From Pseudoscleropodium purum (Eukaryota > Streptophyta > Bryopsida > Hypnales > Brachytheciaceae), in the NCBI GenBank assembly GCA_963969395.1, contig OZ017795.1:2542001-2606000 (forward strand): a stretch of 64,000 nt of DNA, written 5' to 3'. A program made the translations under genes and the position numbers. The notes below the pieces were generated by a model, which did no database searches, was not told the DNA's origin, and saw only the letters and a program-made list of their open reading frames with translations. Shown here in pieces: positions 19,926 to 30,839 of the stretch (the first letter of the stretch is position 1; each line of letters opens with the position of its first letter).

Positions 19926-21293
19926 CTAACCCTCCCCTAATGGGATTGCCTCAAGAATATACCCAGCCTCAATGAGCACATCGACACTTGGAGCATATGC
20001 TACTGCATTAACTGGATCATACCATCGGAAAAAAGCTGCAACCTCGTTTTCATCATTCCAAATGGCACTACCACATGACCCGGTTATGATATCATTCATC
20101 CCATTACCAAAAAAGATCATATTCATGTGCACATAAATGAAATCGGGATGCTCCGGATCAACTAAATCAACCACATCAACCCCCCTCCATACCAATAAGC
20201 CTTCACACCGTCCATTGTAAGGACTATCCATAAAGAGAATCTCACCAATACTCAAATTTTCAGAGCTAACAAAGCCCTTCAAATTAGTGCCATCCATCTC
20301 CTCACCGTCAAAAGATACTGTTGAATAAGTCATTCCATCTTCTAGTTTAGTCAACCCAACATCTGACCCAAGAAATGTATCATCATTTTGCACATGGCCA
20401 ATCAAGGTGGCTCCACCCATACATGATGGATGGTGCACCTCTTGGTCACCATGTGATTTGAATAAACCATGACGAGCAACAGTAAAAAACTGCTTACCGT
20501 TAGGTCCTTTAAGTGGGACTCCAGAAGTAATACCAGCTCCACCAAGTGACTCGAGGAGAACCCCTGGCCTAAGTGTCGGCTTATACGATGTGTTGTCAAT
20601 AACATGCTCCCTCAGTATAATGGATCTCCGTGCTGATTCTTCAAAACCTGAAAAGACTTTCCATGTCACGAGGAGCCCGCAAATAGTACTTGGCATATTC
20701 ATGCCATCTGCATCTGAAATCACCTCTACATACCACCTTACCCCACACCAACCAAATAGCTTTAAACCAATGCCTTTCTCCACCAACATCCTTGCAATCT
20801 TTTCAATAAAATTGTTGGAAGGAGACTCCCAAGGCTTCAATCGCTCATCAACCCCCCTCATAATCTGTGCAGACCTCCCTGTTTTTGCATAAATAGGTGG
20901 AAATGGATGATCTGGTGTGGCATAGTAAAGAGGCAAGCCACCTATTGTCAAAGGCCAAGGTTTCACTTGTTCCTTTGGCCATTTAACCACCAAATATGGT
21001 GGTGCGTAAGCTACACCTATACATCCCGGAAAATAACGTATAATTTCTGACATCTGAGTAGATGTGGGATCTGAATGTCCATCAACCACCCGGAATGGAA
21101 AGTCACGTAAGAAATGCTTCGGTAGTTCACTAGGGATACATGTATCAGAAACTTCATCAAGGGCATCCAATAGGAAACGAGGAGGATTGCTCGAATACAG
21201 GTCACTTAGCTCCTTCCTAGAGCGAATTGGTGTTGCACGTAGAGGTGAGGGAGTTATCAACCTCTGAATCCTTGGAGAATCATACTCCAACAT
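19926..21293 (-). CDS. Intronless PA-clan protease-like protein with Cys in the nucleophile position
   Basis: 455 residues if translation starts at the first ATG (21293). The open frame extends 12 codons further but without an ATG, and a TATATAA box at 21354-21360 would put the transcription start near 21325, which fits the ATG at 21293. The C-terminal half shows a chymotrypsin-fold pattern: TVARHG (His about 275), SDVGLTKL (Asp about 311) and TGSCGSAIW (about 405-410). The last aligns with the GDSGG box, with Cys407 where Ser is usual, as in viral-type PA cysteine proteases. The N-terminal half (FPGCIGVAYAPPYLVVKW, FGWCGVRWYVEV) is unfamiliar. The protease assignment is inferred from motif order only; the protein may be an inactive relative. 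No signal peptide is evident. I cannot name an orthologue. Confidence 0.7.
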   Translation of the reverse strand: MLEYDSPRIQRLITPSPLRATPIRSRKELSDLYSSNPPRFLLDALDEVSDTCIPSELPKHFLRDFPFRVVDGHSDPTSTQMSEIIRYFPGCIGVAYAPPYLVVKWPKEQVKPWPLTIGGLPLYYATPDHPFPPIYAKTGRSAQIMRGVDERLKPWESPSNNFIEKIARMLVEKGIGLKLFGWCGVRWYVEVISDADGMNMPSTICGLLVTWKVFSGFEESARRSIILREHVIDNTSYKPTLRPGVLLESLGGAGITSGVPLKGPNGKQFFTVARHGLFKSHGDQEVHHPSCMGGATLIGHVQNDDTFLGSDVGLTKLEDGMTYSTVSFDGEEMDGTNLKGFVSSENLSIGEILFMDSPYNGRCEGLLVWRGVDVVDLVDPEHPDFIYVHMNMIFFGNGMNDIITGSCGSAIWNDENEVAAFFRWYDPVNAVAYAPSVDVLIEAGYILEAIPLGEG

Positions 21294-21328
21294 CTTGACG
21301 ACTCTATTTGCAAATGCTCTAGGTTCCA

Positions 21329-21412
21329 CAAAATGTCAAGAAAAAATTCTTACTTATATAGTGTTCCAAGTTCTATAAAATGTCAAGAAAAACTCTTACT
21401 TATATAATGTAG
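21329..21412 (-). promoter_or_regulatory. Duplicated TATA module of the protease-like gene
   Basis: A stretch reading, on plus, AAAATGTCAAGAAAAA..CTTACTTATATA occurs twice with a 46-bp shift (from 21329 and from 21375). On the minus strand each carries a TATATAA box (21354-21360 and 21400-21406). The nearer box lies about 60 bp before the chosen ATG. Confidence 0.6.
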
Positions 21413-22497
21413 ACATCAATTTGTGTCCCAAATGGAAAAGATAAAAGTAAAAGAGAAACAGAAAAGGTAAAAGAAAAAGATAATTTTGATGGAGGCTCTG
21501 TCTACCAAAGTAAACATGATAACACGTTGCTTTGTTAGTATTCTCTCCAATCTTATTCAAGTACCCCTCTGTGACCCTAAAAGTTCGACCATCACTCTGT
21601 ATATTCCATTTTTTTCTAATATTGAGTGAATTTTGTTGCTTTTATATTTCTCTAAAGGACTACTTGAAGGATGTACACAAGTGTGAATTAAACCCACGCC
21701 ACTCTTATTGTCTATAGAGTTTGTGATCCATGACGATGCTTGAAACACTCTATTAGAGTGCGTATAGAGTTTGCAAGGTGTGCACTATCCTACGGTGCTC
21801 AAAAACACTCAATTAGAATGTCTACAATTAGAATGTCTACAAATCGAGTTAGTAACGTTGGCAAGGTCTACAAATCTACTACACCAACGATACTTGAAAT
21901 CTGGCCTCCAACCCTAAAATCATGACTAACAATTGCCAAATCTAGGACCTCCCCAAAATCTCACGCGGACTAAACTCTCACTGCAGAACCAAATTGCATT
22001 GTGCGCCCCTTCATCAACAATCCACTCTCTACTATCACTGGCTCCAGACCCTAAGCAAAAGGAAGTCACTGATCGATGCATTTTCAAGAGAGAATGCTGA
22101 CCTGAGGAGCACGGCGAAGAAGAGACTAGGGTTGGAGGCATGGAACTACACAACCACAAGATCCATTTACAAGAACGACACTAGAAGCTTGGTTGTGTGG
22201 GTCGCCATTGTGGCAACTACAGAGTTCGACGCCTCCGACGGCCCTTCGTAAAACTCGTCGCCTTAGGATTTCATGAGCTTCCTCACTAAGATGAGGGACC
22301 TATTTCGATGAATGAATGAAAAAGTATGGATGGATGTCTTTGGGGGTAGATGAATGATTTTCCCCATTTGTGGATGATTCTTTGAAATTGGGATGGGTGG
22401 AGTGAGGATTTCAGACGTGGATGGATGCAATGTTGGTGATTTGTCCAACATTGTTGCCAGATTTTTTTTCAGCATCGTAGCTACTGCCATGTACAGC
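21413..22497. other. Intergenic DNA between two minus-strand genes
   Basis: Contains the upstream region of the protease-like gene and the 3' region of the 391-residue gene. Short imperfect repeats ('attagaatgtctacaa', 21810-21845) are present. The small open frames near 21926-22505 have no recognisable content. Confidence 0.4.
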
Positions 22498-23744
22498 TCA
22501 CCCACGAATTCTGATTTTCCTCACATTTCCTTCCAGAACAGCGTCCAGAGATGCAAGCTGCGATGAAGAAGACTCTTCCACAACGCTGTCTTGAAAAGTT
22601 AAATCCACATTCAAAGCCTCCGCACGATGATCGTCAGTCTCGGGGGCAGCTGTATCCTCCACTTCTGACTCTTCACCACTTGAAACATAAACGGGTTCCT
22701 TAAGCAAATCTTCTTCCGGAAAATTACTTATTTCAACGCCACCAAAATCGTCTTCCTCAGCAGGCTCCTGCTTTACAGGGTCACGCACCTCCTTATCTTT
22801 AGTCACTGCTTTGGAAAAGAACTCCAGACCTGTGGCACCCATAGGAAACAAGACCTGTAGTAGGATCCGGACTAAAATTGGTTCGAGCTCCTTAACAATA
22901 TAAAACCAAGCATATGGAAGCTCTGTCCGCCATATCAATGGAGTTGATACGGAATTTCGGCATTCCTTGTCAACCCTTTCAACCGCTGTTCTCATGCTCC
23001 ATAGGGTACTAATGATAGCTGCAACTGTCGAAATATGCCTGTGCCATCTTGAACTTTGTTCAGTCTCCAGAATCTTTTCAACATTCTGAACTTCTGAAAC
23101 CAGAATTACCCCAAGTGCTGAGAGAGCACCTTTCAATTTCTTCGACTTTTTTATCACCGATTTTCGCTCAACTGCAGTGGGCATATCCAGAGAGGCTTTG
23201 GGGCTCACTAGCACCTTAACCTCAGCAGAACAGATGTTTGCAAAGGACGATTCTATGACAGCACAGGTTTCATGTAACATTGAGTAATATACATTGGAGG
23301 GATCCACTTCAGTAGGAAGCTCTTGTGAATCTCCTTCATGCCTGTCCGTGAAGTTCTCAAGTGCACGCATGGCCACAATCTCCGGTATCAGAGTCACGCA
23401 TTGAGTGCTAGTCGAGCTTCCGAACAAAGTACGAGTAAAGTCAGAGGAAACAGTACTGCGTTCTGAGATAGCTGATGAATTAGCTAGAAAGTTCAGTAAG
23501 CGACGGCATGCAATGATAGCATCGGCCCAAACCAGACGAGAGCCATCTGAAGGAAAATCAGGATAAGGTATTCGGAACTGGTCAGCTTTATCGCCCATAA
23601 GGAAATCGACCAAGAATCTGCAATCAAATTAACACGATTTCTAAGTCTTCCGAACGGGAAACATAGGATAAAACTGCCGCAAACAAACTGGTCTTGCAGT
23701 CGAACCACTAAGGTAGCAACATTCAGAACCGTGACTGTACCCAT
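22498..23744 (-). CDS. Unrecognised two-exon protein, 391 aa, acidic C-terminus
   Basis: Exon 1 23689-23744 (ATG at 23744), exon 2 22498-23617. The 71-nt intron starts GTTTGTTTGC (weak donor) and ends TTTGATTGCAG; splicing joins ...RLQDQ to FLVDFLMGDKADQF in frame and gives 392 codons with the stop. I do not recognise the family. The N-terminal two thirds look globular and helical (VWADAIIACRRLLNFL, SMLHETCAVIESSF, LEPILVRILLQVLF), with a basic cluster KKSKKLK. From about residue 295 the chain is acidic and Ser/Glu-rich. It carries a VKQE site fitting the sumoylation consensus and a VYVSSGEESEVED stretch that resembles a phospho-type SUMO-interacting motif. The tail ends in VRKIRIRG. A nuclear regulatory role would fit but is only inference. 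The exon 1 model is less certain than exon 2. Confidence 0.65.
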
Positions 23745-24910
23745 AACTTGTTAGTAGAATGCCCTTAAATTGTCTCCAAGAGTACTTTGAAACCGTCACC
23801 CATTCTTAATAGTGATTGGTAGGCTCTGCATTTTTTAGATTTTGTTGTGAGAATCGAGGTAGATTTACTAGAGTGTGGTTTAGGGTGGCTTAGTGAGTTC
23901 CACTTTGAAAATTCACAGAAATTAGATGCCTTGTCCAAAAATTCTATTTTTTCTTTTGAAAATTCATGATTCTTAGTTGCTAATACTGTGGAAAAAAAAT
24001 TCTAAAAAAATATGCTTTTAATTCTACTGAATTGCTTATTTTGACAATTATGGGTGTTGTTACCTTATCATCCTCCTATTCAAATTAGGTTGTTTGTTTG
24101 TTTTGTTTGTTATGTTGAGGTCTCCCGGACCATGTGTCTCCCATTTGCTTGTTTGGTATCGTTAGAGAGTCCTTGTGAGGAGGAGTGCAAGGGCTTGATT
24201 TGGTGGTGTTCTGACCTAAAGCATGTGAGTTATTGAATTTTGAAGTTTTCACGAATTAAAAAAATTAGAATTTTTTTTTGTCTTGGCTGTGGCAACGGCA
24301 TAGGGTACACTAGTCCTTCTAATAAATTAGGCTATTGGTTTATTGGTTTGGTTTGATGTGGTTTGTTACGTTGAAATCTCTTAGATTGTGCATCTCCCTT
24401 TCGTTTGTTTGGGATTGTCAAAAAGCCCTCAGTGAGGAAGGGTGCACGGGCTTGGTTTTGTGGCATTCCAACCTACGGCATAAAAGTTATTTAATTTTGA
24501 AGTTTTTATGAATTAAAAAAATTAGGAAATTATTTTTTCTTTTGTCTTGACTATGGCAACAGCCAAGGGGACTTCATCTAATGTTTTTATTTTTGTCCAA
24601 AAATATTGAAAATTGATTTAAATAAAGGACTTTAAAGTTTGTCTTAAAGTAGAGATTCAATAACAACCCGCAAATTCCCACAAACTAAAACTCTTTATAA
24701 CTTTTGACTCATTGATAAAAATGGAATGATTTAAAGCTTTCCAAGTATATATAAATCTACAGAGCCAATTTCAAATTTTAATTTCTTAAAAAAAATGCTT
24801 TTTAAGGAATTATATTTTGCTACTTAAATTGTCTTTTAAGCAATGAAAAGTACATACCATACAATAACTTTTCAACCATGTAGTCAAAATTTATGAAAAT
24901 TGTTAGGCTT
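23745..24910. other. Intergenic DNA with a degenerate internal repeat
   Basis: Two diverged copies of one sequence lie about 285 bp apart: 24088-24300 and 24350-24560. Both contain 'ggtttgttwygttgar.tctc', 'gagtgcaagggcttg.tttg' and 'gaattaaaaaaattag'. They look like a tandemly duplicated piece of an old repeat. No gene seen. Confidence 0.5.
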
Positions 24911-25268
24911 TAGGGGTGCTTCACATATGGGCTGACCAAGTTGAGAGGCCTTGGGAGTTCATGGCTAAAATTTAGGCGAGAGTTTAAAGAAATGGGCAAT
25001 AAATGGACAATAATGAACAATTCAACGAACTCTTCACCAAAGTTTGGGTCGCCACAAAATGGCGACCCAAATTTTGGTTGAGAATCCATCATGAGGCCAT
25101 TGCCACGTAGGAGCTTGGGCTTCCATATAGGCACTTTGGAAGGTGACGGACTTTGGATTGTACCGCCTTGTGTGAAGGGTTGAGAGGCCAAAGTTGGGGT
25201 TTTCTGAAATTTGATTGGTGGAGGCCGATGGACTCTCAACCTTGGGCCCATGTGTGAAGCGGCCCTTA
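24911..25268. mobile_element. Inverted-repeat element (MITE), about 358 bp
   Basis: Left end TAGGGGTGCTTCACATATGG; the reverse complement of the right end reads TAAGGGCCGCTTCACACATG. Similarity continues inward for about 40 bp (GTTGAGAGGCC on both arms). At 25043-25074 there is a compact hairpin with GGGTCGCCA/TGGCGACCC arms. TAGGG-type ends would suit the hAT superfamily, but I could not find an 8-bp target duplication. Open frames within it are by-products. Confidence 0.65.
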
Positions 25269-28183
25269 TAGCTACTCCTTTGGCACATGTTGCATTAAAA
25301 TTTCAAAAAATAAAAATAAAAACTCCATTTCTAGTGAATTGCCCAAAATTTCTATGTTGCCAAAAAACACAATTTGGGTGTAGGGTTTAACCTTGAAGCA
25401 CTCTAACATCCAATTTTTGAATGATGAACAAATTGAAATTCAATTTTCTTTTTCATTGGTGCTTGGACAAAAGTCATCTAATTTGTGAAGATACTTTAGG
25501 AAGTTATTGTCCTATGTAATGGCTAGATTTGATGTTACTAAAGATCACATTTTTCTAAAATTACAAATGTAGAAGTGTGTCAAGCCAAAAATTGCATTGA
25601 CTTTAGTTCAAAACTGAATTTGCAAAAATGAAGTCATAGATTTAAAGAACATACAAAAAAACCTCAAAAAAACACCATATCAAGAATACCTCATTTTAAA
25701 TCTATTCCAACAAATTTTATTCAAAAAATGATCATTTTTTTGCTTGCAATTGAATTTAGAAGGAATTTAGAAATTTTCCTTTTAAAATTTATAAAAGAAT
25801 ATTGGTGAGTCTAACCATACGGATAGAGTCTAAAATTCAAAATCTACAATTTTATTTCCATATCAATTCCAAAACATTCTTCTAAATATTACTTTATAAT
25901 GAATTTTTCCAAATCATCAATTTTGGAGAAGGATGTAAACATTTAGGGTTAATGGAGATGTGTCAATTTGATTAATATATCACATCGTTTATAGATTACT
26001 TTATAGAGAAAAAAGAATAATCTATAACATTTAGTCACATTGAACCTTCAAGTTTTGCAAACTACACAAATGAATGTAGGAGGTTTGTAAAGCTCTTGGT
26101 CTCTAAAAGCATCTACTTCCAAAAATGTACACTTATTTGTACATTTTATATAGGACAATGCCCAAGGAGGAGGGTGTTTTGGGAAATAACATGCCGACAA
26201 AGAAGGCGGAGCCCGACGAAGAGGCCTGTTATTTTCCAAATTGCTCGATAACAAGGAGCCACTATGTGATATAAATCTCAAGTAGAAGGATGAAAAATCA
26301 AAATTGGATGAATAATTTGTAATGCCCAATTACACAAGAAAACCCATGCAATTGGACATTACATTGTAGAAGCCTCCCAGGAAATGAATGAGGAATTTTT
26401 TGAGAGTGGTTTACGGTTTCTTATTGCATTAGTGCAAATAGTCCACCTTCAAGAGGTGGACACTGTAATTCTTGAAGTTCTATTGTCTTGTAAGGGGGTA
26501 ATATGGATTTTGAGCACATTTCAATGACCTCAATTTTGGGTGATTTTCTTAAGACTTTCTCATAATATAGAAAAATTGAATAGCTATATGGGAATATAGT
26601 TTTTATTTTGAATTGGTGGCTAGGAGAAAAAGTTATAGTTATTGCAAAAACTCTAGAATCGAACTTGGTAGGTAGTGCAAATTAAATTTAAAAAGTCAAA
26701 TTAAATTTTTAGATTTTTTTTCTTCTAAAAATATTGTAATTTTTTTTACATGTGAAGTTTTCATTCATTCTATTTAGACTAATAATAATAAGATTAAAGA
26801 CAATTTTATTTCTTAGACCATCTAAACATCTTCTTCTTGAAAAAAAAACTAATAGAATTTATTTTTGAATGCAATTCTTTACAACTTTTTAAGAAAAAAT
26901 TATTAGAAGGGGTAAAGTTTTATTGCTAAAACAATCTCACCATTGGAATAATAGTATTTCAATCCCATCTTAGAGTTATTCACAATTTAGTTTTTTTTAT
27001 TTAATCTTTGACCAACTTCTACTTCACAATTTCTTAAAGAAGGAAAATCAAGTGATTTTTAAGAAAAGAATTCATCTTCAACTTTCATTTTGATTTTTCA
27101 ATACATTTTTTTTTAGTTCAAAGTTTGTAGTGCAAAAAATCTCCACAATGGTAGTGAAAATCATTTGAAATTGTAGATTAGCATTCCAAAGAACTTTCTC
27201 TTCCAACTTGGAATGCTAAAATTTTCCAATTTGTAGGATCAAACTTCATTAAATTTTTACCATGTGATTTCAATTCTACTAAATTCACCCAAGAATACAA
27301 AAAAAGATTAGAATCTAACCCTAAGAATTTGTACTTGACAATTTTGAATAAATTTTGATAAAAAAAATGGCCTTGGGACTTCACAAGTTAAGTAACCATT
27401 ATATTTCATCTTCAAACACTCTTAACTAATTCTATAGAGCTTCAAAAATTATGAAACAACTTGAGGTACCAAGGGGTCATTGCAAAAAACAGTGGTCCTA
27501 TTTCTTGTCTCACTTAGAATGATATTGTTATCTTCTAGTATAAATTTTGAATCACAAGTTTTTCAAACTTGAAATTTCTATTGGACATATCTAACTTGAT
27601 GGTAATCAAATTGCTTGTTTTTCAGAAATTAAAAAAATCATTTTATATTTAAAATTCAATTTTGTTAAATTGTCACACTTCAAGATTCAGAGAATTTCAC
27701 TACGTTATGAGTTCACAAATTGACTAATTTAAGGTTGAAATTGTTGTAGTCTATTTCCACATTAGGTGGGCATAAGTCTATTATGGAACATTTATAAATA
27801 TATTTTTTTATGTCCTATAGATCTATACAAATAGGGTTCCCTTGCATGAACAATTTTGAATATGGAATATGGAGTCAACTTCATTTTTTTGGTGAAATTT
27901 GATCACCATCAAGTTCTCTCAAATGACCAATTTTTAGTTTTTTTCATGATTTACTATTTATTATTAATTTATACCTCATTGTTTCCATTATCTGTGACAA
28001 TTTGTCTTTTTTTATCCCATAGTATTGTTTTAATACTCACAAGTAGTTCATAGTACTTGTAATGGTATTTTTAGATGTTGATTTTTTCAGTCAACAACTG
28101 AGATTGTTTTGCTATGTAGTATTGATAGTATTCTACAACAAAAATACAATTTTAGCCAAAACGCTATAGAAAATAGATAATGT
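25269..28183. other. AT-rich intergenic DNA
   Basis: The piece 25318-25392 is similar to 61939-62010 ('aactccattt.tagt', 'atgttrccaaaaaacaca'), so both belong to one dispersed repeat. The open frame 26048-26329 (minus) has no family likeness. The rest shows no gene or clear element. Confidence 0.45.
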
Positions 28184-28433
28184 CATTAGAAGATTTTTGG
28201 GGCCTTCAGATGCCTATGAGTTATCACAAGTTCAGCACAGCGGTCTAAGGTGGCTGAGACCCTGCCACATCATTGACCAATTTTTTTAAATTTAAAATGA
28301 ATTTTTTTTTTCATTTGGAGACTAACCTTATTTATTTTTTTAAATTTATGAAAAAGAAATTCAAATAGTGGGGAACAACTGCAAGGGAATAGGCCCAAAA
28401 CAGACTTCTAGACCCTCCAAAATTCTTCTAATG
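28184..28433. mobile_element. MITE of the CATTAGAAGAAAT family (copy 3)
   Basis: Left end CATTAGAAGATTTTTGGGG, right end CCTCCAAAATTCTTCTAATG, 250 bp. Shares internal 'cggtctaaggtggctgagac' and 'cctgccacatcattg' with copy 2. The two ends are good inverted repeats over about 18 bp. Flanking triplets (TGT, TTC) do not match. Confidence 0.75.
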
Positions 28434-29083
28434 TTCTTGCAATGACTCATAGATGCCAATGCTATTTCTCTTTCAAAGAAAATTTACTAAAAAATATTTT
28501 AAAAAGTCTAACCTCCCCAAATTAATTTCCACTCTTAAATGGGCACTTTATGGACCTTTAACCTTTTTCATAAAAGACATTTTTAATTCAAGAAGACAAC
28601 CTCACTTGAATATTTAACATTACAACCAAAGTCATATCCACAAGCTCTTATAGGTTATTTTAGTTCATTTAGTTCAATTTACATTCATTCATCATTACCA
28701 CACTATCTCATTCTTTGTTGTTCAAATGTTCAAATATTAATTATTGAAGCCAACTTTCCAAAGAAGAATGTACTTTTTAAGATGCATATATGTTTGAAAG
28801 TAACCTTAAATAGAAGGTTTAATGTCCAAAATATATTTTATAGATATTAGAAGTGTTCTGGAAAGTGTTCATATGAACTGGAGCATTAAAATCAATCAAA
28901 AAGAATTTCATAATGTATTGTTGAATATCTATAAATAGCCTAGATACCATGTTGGCATATAAAAAGATTAATAAATACATGGATGATGTTAGATGAGCTA
29001 TGGGTAGTTTTATACGTCTTGTTGAAGAGCATTGTATGAATATAAAATTTGAATATTCATAAAACCATTACTTAGAGAGCAAT

Positions 29084-29325
29084 GGTGCTAATATGTGAGC
29101 CCCAAAATGCAAGCTTGTGAGCATTGAGTCTACAATATAGGTATCTATAATATAGGTATCACACACTATAGAAGGTATATGTATCATAAACACCTATAAT
29201 ATGGGTATTTGTAACATATATAACCTATAATCATTAATGATTTCTATAGTATATACACATATAACAAAGATGTGTAGTATTCTAGGCTCATGGGCTCACA
29301 TTTCTATACTCACATGATAGCAACC
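29084..29325. mobile_element. MITE of the GGTTGCTATYATGTGAG family (copy 2, uninterrupted)
   Basis: Starts GGTGCTAATATGTGAGCC and ends CTCACATGATAGCAACC, which are inverted repeats of each other. The interior is made of 'cctataatatrggtat' phrases also found in the copy at 6183-6662. No transposase and no clear target duplication. Confidence 0.65.
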
Positions 29326-30729
29326 CTCAAAATTTAAAATATGGATTATATGGATAATGTATATTAATATACATCTTAAGAAGATTGTATCTTAAAGATA
29401 AAGCTTAGAAAAGTTCTCAAAACTAGTAGGAGAGTTTAAAAAGTGCAAAAATCTTACATAAATCAATATTTTGAATTTTGAATTGTTAAAAATGTAAAAA
29501 TGAAAATTGAATAATAATATTTAATTTGGAATACATCCAAAGGAATGGTCATTCACCAAAATAACCATTCAAATTTTTTTTCTACGTAATGCAAAATGCA
29601 CGTAGAAAAAAGCTAAATTTGTAGATTTCCATATAACATTTATTTAACTACTCAAGATTGCAATAAAAAAGAAAATACTATAGAAGATTCTAAATTAGAA
29701 ATATTCAAATGGTCAAACTTTAAAACTATTTAATTCTTTTTAAGAATAAATATTGCAAATTTAACTTCAAAGAGTTTGTAAAATGTATTTTAGATTTTTC
29801 ATACTAGGCAAAACTATATCATTGAGTGTTTTTTGGAGAAGGTAAAAGATTTAATGATGAATTATTGACTCTAGTAATTTTAAAATTAGGTTGTCTTATT
29901 GGATACATATTTTATATGACATATTATATTAGAAGTTTGACATCTTGAAAGTATTGTGTTCACCAAACATGTGTTTTGTATATTAGACAAACACCTCTAA
30001 ACTTTCCCAAATATCTTCAAATATTCCAAAGGTATTCTAAAATAATTATTTATATTCTATGAATCTTCTTGATAATTTGTTTACAAGATTACATTAGGGG
30101 TCAAATACTAATCTACTATTTAGAATTCCTATAATTATGTTGTACTGAACATTGTGCCAAATTGTCTACTTAGATAATCTTGTGCCTAATACTCAACACA
30201 TATAGAGTACTTTTGGGAATGATTCTAAGAAACGCTTGTACTATTCTAGTGTCACTTGCTGTAAGTACATCATGCCTTCTTCCATAACTTTTAAATTATA
30301 GAGTTGATGGATTTGAAATTTGAAAAGAAGACACATAATATCTTTTGTATTGTATTATCTATTTTTTGAATTTAAAAATAATAATTCATTTCATTGTTAA
30401 TTTTTCTATTTAGCCACAATTATATTTTCATGTTTTTTTGAATTTTGGAGTACCCAAAATTAATAATTTAGGAATGAGCTTCAAGGGCTATGTTTCCACT
30501 TTAGACATAAAACAATTGTGCAAAAGTCACCTAAAAATAATAAATATGGTCCTTTTTAGTTGTATGGGAAGCCAAATGCCTTTTGTATATGTGTTTGAAT
30601 GTCCAAATTGGTCAATCATGGTGATTTCTTCTATTGAATTGAATCTCTAAAAACTTCAAAAAAAGGGGACATGTTTAGTATTTTTTTAGTTTTACGATTC
30701 TATTTAATAATAATGATTTAATGATTTCC
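29326..30729. other. AT-rich intergenic DNA
   Basis: I see nothing beyond AT-rich sequence; the small open frame at 30438-30650 has no supporting signal. Confidence 0.4.
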
Positions 30730-30839
30730 CATTTTTTAGATTCTACACTTTCTTTATTTTTTTCTATTTAGAAATTTATTTTGGGCTTGATCTTTTTAGA
30801 GTACAATTTCTTTTAATGTCTAAATGTTGGCTCTAGTAT

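Noticed and set aside
24901..25280. 8-bp hAT duplication around the element at 24911-25268
   Set aside because: Left TTAGGCTT and right TAGCTACT are not the same.
26048..26329. 93-codon minus-strand frame
   Set aside because: No family likeness or neighbouring exons.
28184..28433. Target-site duplication for the CATTAG family
   Set aside because: Flanking triplets of all three copies were compared and do not match, so superfamily assignment stays tentative.
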